NCBI GenBank assembly: GCA_021295715.1
Contig: JAGWBV010000031.1
Location: 1 to 39,880 of the forward strand
Reading direction: 5' to 3'
Origin: Candidatus Poribacteria bacterium
Lineage (GTDB): Bacteria > Poribacteria > WGA-4E > WGA-3G
DNA length: 39,880 nucleotides
Shown: positions 32,770-39,880 of the stretch, one piece after another
Position numbering within the stretch: position 1 is the first letter of the stretch
Layout of the letters: every line of letters starts with the position of its first letter
The notes under the pieces: generated by a model
The model's input: the letters and a program-made list of their open reading frames with translations, nothing else
Told to the model about the DNA's origin: nothing
Databases searched by the model: none
Program-made: the position numbers and the translations under genes

Positions 32770-34263
32770 ATGGAAAATAAAACAGTAGCAGTCATTGGAG
32801 GCGGGCTTGGTGCACTCAGCGGTGCGATCCGCCTCGCACGACTCGGATTCTCCGTCCAGTTATTCGAGAAGAACCTGAAGCTCGGTGGTAAGGTCAACGA
32901 AGTGGTTTTGGGTGACTATCGATTCGACACGGGTGCCTCACTGTTGACAATGCCATCGGTCATTGACGAACTCTTCGATTTCGCTGGATTCAATAGGTCA
33001 AATTATCTCAACTTCGTGCCCATTGACCCAATATGCCGATACTTCTTCCCAGACGGTTCAGTGATGGATGCGAGTGCGGATGAGACGAAAATGAAAACCG
33101 CCATCGCGCAGTTATCACCAAGAGATGTGAAGGCATACGAACGTTTTTTGAAATACGCAGAACGTATTCACGACCTAACAGCCGAAATTTTCATGTTTAC
33201 TCCGATCCATGAATTTGGGAAACTCATGCGTCATCGTCATTTTCGGACACTGTTCAGGCTTCATCAAATTGATCCATTTCGGACAGTTCACCAGAGCGTA
33301 TCCCGTTTTTTCTCTGATCCGCGCCTCGTCCAACTTTTCGACCGTTATGCGACCTACAACGGCTCAGACCCGTTCCAAGCGCCCGCGACCCTTAACATAA
33401 TTCCGTACATTGAATACGGATTGGGTGGGTATTACATCAAAGGCGGCATATACCGCTTAGTTGACACATTGAAGACGGTAGCGTGTGAATTAGGTGTTCA
33501 GATTCATACATCAGCGAAAGTCGAGACAATCTGCCACGATGGTAAACGAGTGAGTGGAGTGCAAGTTAAGGGTGAGAGAATTAACGCCGATTATGTGTTA
33601 TGCGGCGCGGACGCTGTTGTTGCATACCACGAATTGATTGATGGACTTCAGCATCAGCGCGAAAAACTGAACCAGTTGGAGCCATCATTGTCTGGAATGG
33701 TATTCTTGTGGGGTGTTAGAGGAAAGTATCCAGAGTTAGCACATCACAACATTATCTTTTCCAGCGACTATAGCATCGAGTTCAAACAGATTTTCAGAGA
33801 TCGGCAAGTCCCAGATGAACCGACGATTTACATTGCGATAACCAGCAAATCGGATGCGGCACATGCACCAGCAGATGGCGAAAATTGGTTTGTGTTGCTG
33901 AACATGCCGTATTTGGTCCCTGGACAGATGTGGGAGAAGGAAAAAATGCGGATGCGGAAGGTTGTTCTGGATAGATTAAAGCAACTCGGTTTCGACATCA
34001 AAGATCAGATTGAGGTGGAACAGATTTACACCCCAGAGGATTTCTCTCAGCTTTACGCCAGCAACCAAGGAAGTATCTACGGTGTATCCTCAAATAGCAA
34101 AACCACTGCGTTCAGACGTCTACCGAATCGAAGCCGTCTTCTTGATGGACTTTACTTCGCAGGCGGTTCAGTGCATCCGGGGGGCGGAATTCCGTTGGTA
34201 ATATCGTCTGGAAAAATGGCGGCGACGTTAATGGCTGAAGATCATGCATCGAAGGACTTTTAA
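32770..34263 (+). CDS. crtD: CrtI/CrtD-family carotenoid desaturase, CrtD-like
   Basis: 497 residues from the ATG at 32770, where the FAD-binding N-terminus starts (VAVIGGGLGALSGAIRLARL). The longer frame to 32596 is only repeat-derived sequence. The FAD fold GGGLGA is at 10-15 with the ribose-binding Glu in LFEKN. The C-terminal FAD segment GLYFAGGSVHPGGGIPLVIS is the form typical of carotenoid 3,4-desaturases (CrtD); the CrtI form is seen in the next gene. Expected reaction: 3,4-desaturation of a 1-hydroxylated psi end, working with the CruF-like hydratase. Oxygenase relatives such as CrtP share the fold and cannot be fully excluded. Confidence 0.8.
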   Translation: MENKTVAVIGGGLGALSGAIRLARLGFSVQLFEKNLKLGGKVNEVVLGDYRFDTGASLLTMPSVIDELFDFAGFNRSNYLNFVPIDPICRYFFPDGSVMDASADETKMKTAIAQLSPRDVKAYERFLKYAERIHDLTAEIFMFTPIHEFGKLMRHRHFRTLFRLHQIDPFRTVHQSVSRFFSDPRLVQLFDRYATYNGSDPFQAPATLNIIPYIEYGLGGYYIKGGIYRLVDTLKTVACELGVQIHTSAKVETICHDGKRVSGVQVKGERINADYVLCGADAVVAYHELIDGLQHQREKLNQLEPSLSGMVFLWGVRGKYPELAHHNIIFSSDYSIEFKQIFRDRQVPDEPTIYIAITSKSDAAHAPADGENWFVLLNMPYLVPGQMWEKEKMRMRKVVLDRLKQLGFDIKDQIEVEQIYTPEDFSQLYASNQGSIYGVSSNSKTTAFRRLPNRSRLLDGLYFAGGSVHPGGGIPLVISSGKMAATLMAEDHASKDF

Positions 34264-34458
34264 TTATGGACTCCTGGGCTGCGCTCCGCTACGCTTACGT
34301 GCAGGTTTCTGGGAAAGAATAAAATGTCTTGTAGCATAAACTTTCATTTTGTGTGAGGTTAGCGAAGCCGTAGCCTGCAACAACGGCGCAGGCGGATCTA
34401 CGGAAATGAACGTTATTGATCCAACCTACCTCAACGAACCGCAAGGTATAATTAAAAT
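34264..34458. repeat. Dispersed CCTGC-palindrome element, copy B
   Basis: The interval between the two desaturase genes has no coding frame. It contains a nested palindrome: CCGTAG (34368-34373) with CTACGG (34398-34403), and inside it CCTGC (34374-34378) with GCAGG (34388-34392). AACGAACCGCAAGGTATAAT plus TAAAA (34433-34456) repeats the sequence found just before the crtD-like start. Its AAGG is the nearest ribosome-binding candidate for crtI. Confidence 0.7.
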
Positions 34459-35952
34459 ATGAAGCGCAAAATTGTCATCATCGGCTCAGGATTCGGAGGT
34501 CTCGCAGCAGCAATTCGGCTGCAAGCCAAAGGCATGCGAGTCACACTTCTGGAAAAGAATGCGAAAGTTGGGGGTCATGCTTATCAATTGGTTAAGGAAG
34601 GCTACACCTTCGACATGGGACCCTCTATTATCACCGCGCCTGACTTGATTCAACGTGTATTTGCGTGTAGTGGCACACGGATGGAAGATTACCTTGATTT
34701 GGTGAAACTTGACCCATTTTACCGTATCTATTTCCATGACGGTACATCTCTCGATTACACAGATGACAGCGAACAGATGAAACGGCAGATGGCACAGTTC
34801 AGCACAATGGATGCTGATAACTACGACCGTTTCATGGCGCATACCCGTCAACTTTACGATGCTGTGATTACAGATGGGTTAGGCGCGACCGCATTTGATT
34901 TGCCGACGATGCTCAATTTTCTGCCACGCGCTTTACGGCTTCGGGCACTGATGCCTGCCTACGACTTTGTTAAGAGGTATTTTGAAGATTCGCGTCACCG
35001 TTTTATCTTCTCGTTCCATCCGTTGTTCATCGGCGGTAATCCGTTCCGGGCACCTGCCGTTTACTTGATGATCCCGTACCTTGAAAAGACTGGAGGTGTC
35101 TGGTTCTGCGGGGGCGGTATGTATAGTCTGATTCGTGCCTTAGAAGATGTGTTCAAACAACTCGGTGGTATCGTCGAAACCGATGCAGAGGTTGAACAGA
35201 TCGTTGTTGAAAATCGGTGCGCAAAGGGAGTTATTGCCAACGAACATTTTTACGAAGCAGATGGTGTTATTTCAAATGCCGATCTGGTACATACCTACGG
35301 AAAACTCATTAAGTCCAAACAACGTAGGAAATGGTCCGACAAGAAACTCAGAAAGACCCAATACTCAATGAGTGCCTTCCTGCTCTATCTCGGTGTCCGT
35401 AAAAAATATCCACAACTGAAGCACCATACACTCATTCTGTCCGAAAGATACAAAGGATTGGTAACCGACATTTTTGACAATAAGATTCTTCCGAACGATT
35501 TTTCAATGTATCTCCATATCCCGTCGCAAACCGATCCATCAATGGCACCGGAAGGCTGTGAGAGCATGTACGTCCTGATTCCTGTGCCGAATTTGGAGAG
35601 CGGTGTCAACTGGGAGAAGGCGAAGGCGGCATATACGGACAAAGTGCTGACGTTCTTGGAAAATGACTTTGGACTGACAGACCTAAAGCGTTCCATTGAA
35701 GTGCTTGAAACGTTTACGCCTTCAGATTTCAGACGGGAACGGAACAACCATCTCGGCAGCGCGTGGGGTGTTGAACCAAAGCTGACACAGACAGCATATT
35801 TTCGACCGCATAACCGAAGTGAAGATATACAAAAACTCTACTTTGTCGGTGCGAGTACGCATCCCGGAGCAGGTGTCCCGGGTGTCCTGCTGACAGCAGA
35901 AACGACGGTAAAACTTGTCGTCAAGGATTTGATTGAGGAGGATTCATCATGA
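34459..35952 (+). CDS. crtI: Phytoene desaturase
   Basis: 497 residues. FAD-binding GSGFGGLAAAIRL (9-21) with Glu32 in LLEKN, the FDMGPSIITAPDL segment and a C-terminal LYFVGASTHPGAGVPGVLL identify bacterial CrtI, which converts phytoene to lycopene in four desaturation steps at the membrane. Length is the family norm. The ATG follows a repeat element whose AAGG sits 12 bases upstream, a loose spacing. The last four bases overlap the crtB start (ATGA), which makes translational coupling likely. The two CrtI-family genes are the same length but clearly different in sequence, so they are diverged paralogues with separate steps. Confidence 0.92.
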   Translation: MKRKIVIIGSGFGGLAAAIRLQAKGMRVTLLEKNAKVGGHAYQLVKEGYTFDMGPSIITAPDLIQRVFACSGTRMEDYLDLVKLDPFYRIYFHDGTSLDYTDDSEQMKRQMAQFSTMDADNYDRFMAHTRQLYDAVITDGLGATAFDLPTMLNFLPRALRLRALMPAYDFVKRYFEDSRHRFIFSFHPLFIGGNPFRAPAVYLMIPYLEKTGGVWFCGGGMYSLIRALEDVFKQLGGIVETDAEVEQIVVENRCAKGVIANEHFYEADGVISNADLVHTYGKLIKSKQRRKWSDKKLRKTQYSMSAFLLYLGVRKKYPQLKHHTLILSERYKGLVTDIFDNKILPNDFSMYLHIPSQTDPSMAPEGCESMYVLIPVPNLESGVNWEKAKAAYTDKVLTFLENDFGLTDLKRSIEVLETFTPSDFRRERNNHLGSAWGVEPKLTQTAYFRPHNRSEDIQKLYFVGASTHPGAGVPGVLLTAETTVKLVVKDLIEEDSS

Positions 35953-36878
35953 AGAAATTGTGGAAAGCAGAAGAGAATCGGGTTGCCTTTGCGTATGCTC
36001 GCAGCATAACCGCCTACTATTCAAAGAGTTTTTACTTCTCAGCAAAGATGCTGCCGAAAGAACAACGTTGGGCGACTTACGCACTCTACGGTTTCTGTCG
36101 ACACTGCGACAATCTGATTGATACGCCGCGTCAACGGACTGAAACAGAAATCGTTAGAGAGATACAACTCTTGACAGAAGAATTACAGGTTGCTTACAAT
36201 ACAGGTGAGTCTCAACATCCAATTATTCGTGCCTTCATTCTTGTTGCCAAGGCGTATAGTATCCCTATTGAATATCCACTCGATTTGCTTAAAGGGGTTG
36301 CCATGGATATCCAGAAGACGCGGTATAAAACATTCGATGAACTCTCTCTTTTCTGTTATCGGGTCGCGGCTGTCGTTGGACTGATGATGACCTATGTCCT
36401 CGGCTATAAGGACGAACGTGCCTTTGGTTATGCCAAGCAACTCGGCATTGCCATGCAACTCACCAATATTCTGCGGGACATCAAGGAAGATAAGGACATG
36501 GGACGCATCTATCTACCACAGAAGGATTTGGTGAGATTCGGCGTATCGAAGCAAGACATCTTAGAAGAAAAAATGACACCTCAATTGAAAGAACTGATGA
36601 AATTTCAAATTGAACGCGCAGATCGCTATTACACTGAAGCTATGCCCGGTATCTCTTTACTCGAAACGGAATCACAGTATGCGATCTATTCGGCTGCTAA
36701 AATTTACCGCGGGATCTTAAGAAAGATTGAAGATCATAACTACGACCCATTCTTAAGTCGAGTCTTTGTGCCGTCGAGCCAGAAAATCGGGATTCTGTTA
36801 CACGAGGGGCTGCGAGGGAAATTTCTATCGGCACAGGAGAAGTTATTTCCAGCCCATTCAGGAATAATCAACAAATGA
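35949..36878 (+). CDS. crtB: Phytoene synthase
   Basis: 309 residues. AGGAGG lies seven bases before the ATG, the strongest site in the operon. The enzyme condenses two geranylgeranyl diphosphates to phytoene. Both Asp-rich magnesium-binding motifs of squalene/phytoene synthases are present: D54-NLI-D58 in RHCDNLIDTP, and D177-IKE-D181 in TNILRDIKEDKDMGRIYLP. The helical body and length are normal. It overlaps crtI by four bases and the acyltransferase by four bases, so the three are tightly coupled. No GGPP synthase is in the window, so that precursor enzyme must be encoded elsewhere. Confidence 0.93.
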   Translation: MKKLWKAEENRVAFAYARSITAYYSKSFYFSAKMLPKEQRWATYALYGFCRHCDNLIDTPRQRTETEIVREIQLLTEELQVAYNTGESQHPIIRAFILVAKAYSIPIEYPLDLLKGVAMDIQKTRYKTFDELSLFCYRVAAVVGLMMTYVLGYKDERAFGYAKQLGIAMQLTNILRDIKEDKDMGRIYLPQKDLVRFGVSKQDILEEKMTPQLKELMKFQIERADRYYTEAMPGISLLETESQYAIYSAAKIYRGILRKIEDHNYDPFLSRVFVPSSQKIGILLHEGLRGKFLSAQEKLFPAHSGIINK

Positions 36879-37534
36879 TTCGGGCACAGCACCGTCTTTG
36901 GGCGGACATCATCTTTCAACCATATCTGACGTGGTTGTTAAATCGGAACTTCCACGAGATTCAGGTGTTAGGGACAACACCGAAAATACCTGACGATTTA
37001 CCAGTGCTGCTCCTACCAAACCACAGCACATGGTGGGACGGGTTCTTCGTTTATCTGCTCAACAAAAAGATCTTTCGTCGGACTACCTATCTGATGATGT
37101 TAGAAAAGCAGCTATCGAAATACAAATTCTTCGCGAAAATAGGTGCATATTCAATTGAACCTGAGAATCGACATAATATTATTAAATCCCTTGAATACAC
37201 CGTGGAATTACTGGATCGAGAGATGCCGCTCGTTTCCATTTTTCCGCAAGGGCAACTCGTCCCATGGCATACGCGACCTCTTGGATACAAACGCGGTGTT
37301 GAATGGATTTTACGGAAATACGGAAAACCTATCGCTGTGCTTCCGTTGGCAATTCGCACAGAGTTTCTCGGAGAAAAGCGTCCAAGTGTATTCTTCCTGT
37401 TCGGTGCTGTCAATTTATTTGATGCAGGGACATTTCAAGGGATGGATTGGCTCGAACAGACTGAAACCGAACTATTAGATGATCTCGCTTTCCGGATTCT
37501 TCATGAAGAAAAGGGACAAAATCTGCTGGATTGA
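36875..37534 (+). CDS. PlsC-type acyltransferase, probable carotenoid glycoside acyltransferase
   Basis: 219 residues, starting within the crtB stop (ATGA overlap). The HX4D catalytic motif is H50-STWW-D55 in LLPNHSTWWDGFF, and the glycerol-phosphate-binding-type motif is IFPQGQLVP (123-131), with Gln where PlsC has Glu (FPEG). These are the two main blocks of lysophospholipid acyltransferases. Its place next to a glycosyltransferase in a carotenoid operon matches acyltransferases, such as CruD-type enzymes, that esterify the sugar of a carotenoid glycoside. The acceptor assignment is inference from context. The altered FPEG Glu fits a substrate other than lysophosphatidate. Confidence 0.8.
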   Translation: MIRAQHRLWADIIFQPYLTWLLNRNFHEIQVLGTTPKIPDDLPVLLLPNHSTWWDGFFVYLLNKKIFRRTTYLMMLEKQLSKYKFFAKIGAYSIEPENRHNIIKSLEYTVELLDREMPLVSIFPQGQLVPWHTRPLGYKRGVEWILRKYGKPIAVLPLAIRTEFLGEKRPSVFFLFGAVNLFDAGTFQGMDWLEQTETELLDDLAFRILHEEKGQNLLD

Positions 37535-37549
37535 AAGGTTGGTATTGCT

Positions 37550-38719
37550 TTGTTTATCCTGATGCTTATTTCGATGGTTCTATTGACAGTTATTCTAACA
37601 GTCACACTGTTTAATGCTGCGACTGCACCGATGCTGAAAAAAACGTTGGGTCTCCAGAGCTATCCACGCGTTTCAGTGTTGATCCCGGCGCGCAATGAAG
37701 AAGTCAACATCGGTGATTGTATTGAAGGATTCCTGTCTCAAAACTATGGTAACTTGGGGGTTTACGTTCTTAATGACCAATCGACGGATCGCACAGGCGC
37801 GATTATTGAAAAATTTGGTGAACAGTATCCTGAAATTCAGACGATTCACGGTAAACCGTTGCCAGCAGGATGGAATGGAAAAAACTGGGCATGTCATCAA
37901 TTGAGTCAACATGCGGATGGAGAGATACTCATTTTCACCGATGCGGATAACCGTCCGGCACCAAACGCGATTGCGAATACTGTTGCCTACATGCAGAAGT
38001 TGGAGCTTGGATTCTTCTCGGCGTTTCCAGAAAAAGTAACAGGGACCTTAGCAGAAAAACTCGTCGTGCCAGTGGTAGACATGTTCGTTTACGCCGGGCT
38101 TCCGTTATGGCTTACCTACTATAGTCGTTTTCCGTCGCTCGCCGCTGCGAGCGGTCTCTGGATCGCATTCACCCGAGAGGCGTATCAACAGGTTGGTGGG
38201 CATCAAGCGGTATCAAATCAGATTGTTGAAGATGTCGAACTCAGCCGATTAGCGAAAAAAAGAGGAGTCAAAATCCTGACATCGGCGGGAACGCGCGTTG
38301 TCTCTTGCAGGATGTATCATTCGTTCAAGGAGGTCTGGGACGGATTTTCCAAAAACCTTTTTGGACTGGTCGGCTACAAAATGATACCGTTTTTTATTCT
38401 AATTCTCGGTCTGTTTACAATGTGTGTGCTACCCTACATCGCTGTCTGGTTTGCACCACTTAGAGGACTGGCAATCGTTGCTATCACTATGAATGTCGTT
38501 ATGCGGATGGTGCTGTCACTCAAATACAGACATCCGTTCCTCACAAGCATAATTTTACATCCGTTTGGGATTCTATTAACCCTGTTGATTGGTATCAATT
38601 CATTCTGTCAAGTTAGAAGCGGTCGTCTGCAGTGGAAGGGACGACAAATTGACTTGAGAATCGCGGTCAGCAGTCAGCAATCGGCGGATGTGAAAAAATT
38701 AAACAGGAAACTCAGTTAG
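37550..38719 (+). CDS. Membrane family-2 glycosyltransferase, probable carotenoid glucosyltransferase
   Basis: 389 residues from a TTG at 37550 with AAAGG upstream; an ATG at 37562 is the alternative. One N-terminal transmembrane helix (2-25) is followed by a GT-A catalytic domain: VSVLIPARNEEVNI (41-54), VYVLNDQSTDRT (71-82), the DxD metal site D131-A-D133 in LIFTDADNRPAP, and a VEDVELSRLAKKRG acceptor-side motif. Three or four C-terminal helices follow (about 270-355). This is the layout of CruC/CruG/CrtQ-type carotenoid glycosyltransferases, which add a sugar to the hydroxyl of the psi end. The last 20 residues begin with AVSSQQSAD, derived from the dispersed repeat. The sugar donor is unknown. 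Confidence 0.82.
   Translation: MFILMLISMVLLTVILTVTLFNAATAPMLKKTLGLQSYPRVSVLIPARNEEVNIGDCIEGFLSQNYGNLGVYVLNDQSTDRTGAIIEKFGEQYPEIQTIHGKPLPAGWNGKNWACHQLSQHADGEILIFTDADNRPAPNAIANTVAYMQKLELGFFSAFPEKVTGTLAEKLVVPVVDMFVYAGLPLWLTYYSRFPSLAAASGLWIAFTREAYQQVGGHQAVSNQIVEDVELSRLAKKRGVKILTSAGTRVVSCRMYHSFKEVWDGFSKNLFGLVGYKMIPFFILILGLFTMCVLPYIAVWFAPLRGLAIVAITMNVVMRMVLSLKYRHPFLTSIILHPFGILLTLLIGINSFCQVRSGRLQWKGRQIDLRIAVSSQQSADVKKLNRKLS
38664..38690. repeat. Single arm of the dispersed repeat in the glycosyltransferase C-terminus
   Basis: GCGGTCAGCAGTCAGCAATC and GGCGGAT encode AVSSQQSAD, the same peptide phase as the two copies in the giant propeller (QSAVSSQQE). Confidence 0.7.
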
Positions 38720-39472
38720 ATGACGAAAACGAAGCCTGCAACAACGGCGCAGGCGACTCTTGAGAAAAGAACTTCAAATAAGAAGCTCACTGGACGACTC
38801 CGCAAGGTAAAATTAAAATATAAAATAGGGGCACTTTATCTACTGTTAGGCGCAGGTGGATTGTGGCATGTGCTCGGTGTATTCCAAGGAGTCATGCGCG
38901 TCCTCGCTTCACCCATCATGTTCGGTTTAGGCGTATGGCTGTTTTGGGAATGCTGGGGGGTATACCCACGGAATGAACGACCAAAATTTGCCATCGTCAG
39001 TATAGGCATCGTTGTTGTGAGTTTTGGGATTGAATGGCTTGGTGTTCGGACGGGACAGATTTTCGGTTCATACCTGTATGGAGAAACCTTACAGCCATCG
39101 ATTGGTGGTGTCCCCATCAGCATTGGATCTGCGTGGTTTGTGATGCTCGTTGCTTCGACCGCTGTTGCTCAGAAAATTGTCCCGAAATCCTTAGCAGAAG
39201 GGTTCCATTTCAAAGTAGCGTTTCTGGTGGCTTTGCTAATGGTCTGCTTCGATCTACTTATGGAACCGGCGGCAGTGAAATTGGATTATTGGAGATGGTT
39301 GAACGACCATATCCCCTTACGGAACTATCTGATGTGGTTTGGATTAAGTTTCATTTTCGCGATAATCGGTTTTCAAGTTGGTGTGCTTCGTCAACAATTG
39401 CCTCGAATCGCTTTTCACTGCTATTTTGCGCAACTCCTATATTTTGGATTGGTTAATCTAAGTGGCTTATGA
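38720..39472 (+). CDS. cruF: CruF-type carotenoid 1,2-hydratase (DUF422 family)
   Basis: 250 residues, with the ATG directly after the TAG of the glycosyltransferase gene. About seven membrane segments are present. Family blocks are EWLGVRTGQIFGSYLYG and IGGVPISIGSAWFVM in the middle, and DLLMEPAAVKLDYWRW and IPLRNYLMWFGLS after them; the conserved acidic residues lie in membrane-facing motifs. CruF hydrates the psi end of gamma-carotene or lycopene to a tertiary alcohol, preparing it for desaturation and glycosylation. The first ~33 residues (KPATTAQATLEKRTSNKK and on) are encoded by the CCTGC-palindrome repeat, so the ancestral start may have been later, near KYKIGALYLL. It overlaps the crtW start by four bases. 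Confidence 0.82.
   Translation: MTKTKPATTAQATLEKRTSNKKLTGRLRKVKLKYKIGALYLLLGAGGLWHVLGVFQGVMRVLASPIMFGLGVWLFWECWGVYPRNERPKFAIVSIGIVVVSFGIEWLGVRTGQIFGSYLYGETLQPSIGGVPISIGSAWFVMLVASTAVAQKIVPKSLAEGFHFKVAFLVALLMVCFDLLMEPAAVKLDYWRWLNDHIPLRNYLMWFGLSFIFAIIGFQVGVLRQQLPRIAFHCYFAQLLYFGLVNLSGL
38735..38822. repeat. Dispersed CCTGC-palindrome element, copy C, inside the cruF-like reading frame
   Basis: CCTGCAACAACGGCGCAGGC (38735-38754) is identical to the core of copy B at 34374-34393. CGCAAGGTAAAATTAAAATA (38802-38821) matches copy B's end with one change. The copy is read through as the N-terminus of the hydratase. Confidence 0.75.
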
Positions 39473-39880
39473 AATCGACAAATAAGGGCTTATTCATTGC
39501 GTTAGGAATTATTGGTTTATGGGGATTGAGCCTCTCAATTCTCCTTACACTTGATGTTCGTCGCGCTCACCTTGTGGTGCTGCCTTTGGGCATGCTTTGT
39601 CAGACATTTCTGTACACGGGTCTGTTCATCACATCGCACGACGCGATGCACGGTTCAATTTGTCCTACGCACCCGCGTATCAACAATGTAATGGGAGCAC
39701 TCGCTGTCAGGCTATATGCCTTGTTTTCATATCGTAAATTACAGAAGAAACACTGGGAGCATCACCGAACACCCGCCAGCGATAAGGATCCAGATTTTCA
39801 CGATGGACACCATACCAGCTTCTTGGCGTGGTATTTCCATTTCATGAAAGAATATCTCAGTTGGTGGCAGATTGTTGGTA
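39469..39880 (+). CDS. crtW: Carotenoid 4-ketolase, CrtW type (3' truncated by the window)
   Basis: The ATG overlaps the hydratase stop (ATGA), and the frame is open to the right edge, giving 137 residues. Membrane diiron His boxes are visible: HDAMH in LFITSHDAMHGSICPTHPRI, and HWEHH in KKHWEHHRTPASDKDPDFHDG. TGLFITxHDAMHG and DPDFHDG are the signature stretches of beta-carotene ketolases of the CrtW family, which add a keto group at C4 of a beta ring using O2. The C-terminal HxxHH box is outside the window. As the ninth gene of the operon it would oxidise the ring made by the fused cyclase. Confidence 0.88.
   Translation, partial: MKSTNKGLFIALGIIGLWGLSLSILLTLDVRRAHLVVLPLGMLCQTFLYTGLFITSHDAMHGSICPTHPRINNVMGALAVRLYALFSYRKLQKKHWEHHRTPASDKDPDFHDGHHTSFLAWYFHFMKEYLSWWQIVG

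Noticed and set aside
1-39880. tRNA, rRNA or transposase genes
   Set aside because: I found no cloverleaf-like tRNA, no rRNA stretch and no transposase or integrase motif. The repeats seen are short and non-coding.

Overview
The window looks like a chromosomal segment of an uncultured, Gram-negative-type bacterium, most likely a member of Candidatus Poribacteria or a close relative. The reasons are a C-terminal FlgD-like domain opening with NFPNPFNPETWIPFQL (a pattern I associate with Poribacteria), lipoproteins and an outer-membrane barrel, many beta-propeller and LamG proteins, fucosidase-like and other glycoside hydrolases, and numerous small dispersed repeats. The taxonomic call is recognition plus inference, not a computed placement.

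Region 1 (1-10.6 kb): a composite HEAT/GNAT/SCP2-like protein, cut by the left edge, on the + strand. It is followed by a run of secreted or surface proteins on the - strand: a 19-repeat Ycf48/BNR-type lipoprotein, a TolB-type propeller, a small lipoprotein, a LamG protein, a WD40 protein with a FlgD-like C-terminal domain, and a C-terminal fragment of an outer-membrane barrel.

Region 2 (10.9-20.1 kb): mixed metabolism. It holds an NAD-dependent epimerase, two different nucleoside-hydrolase-like proteins, a three-His-box fatty acid desaturase, a DUF5060-type glycoside hydrolase with PKD and LamG domains, a DprA/Smf protein and an amidohydrolase-2 family enzyme.

Region 3 (20.1-29.3 kb): a 1453-residue lipoprotein built of two-component-regulator-type propeller repeats but with no kinase, then an outer-membrane barrel with calcium-loop motifs, then a secreted GH29-like protein whose domains are in permuted order, then a WD40 remnant.

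Region 4 (29.3 kb to the right edge): the most interesting part. A MerR/B12-binding regulator of the CarH/LitR type is divergent from a nine-gene carotenoid operon: idi, an unknown exported TPR-like gene, fused lycopene cyclase (crtYcd), crtD-like, crtI, crtB, acyltransferase, family-2 glycosyltransferase, cruF-like hydratase, and a crtW ketolase cut by the right edge. Together these predict an acylated, glycosylated, keto monocyclic carotenoid (salinixanthin-like), probably under cobalamin-dependent light control. Canonical promoters are visible on both sides of the divergent region, and a four-half-site palindrome sits on the start point of the regulator gene.

Two families of small dispersed repeats run through the window. 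Several copies lie inside reading frames or supply gene ends and starts, both in the large propeller and in the carotenoid operon.
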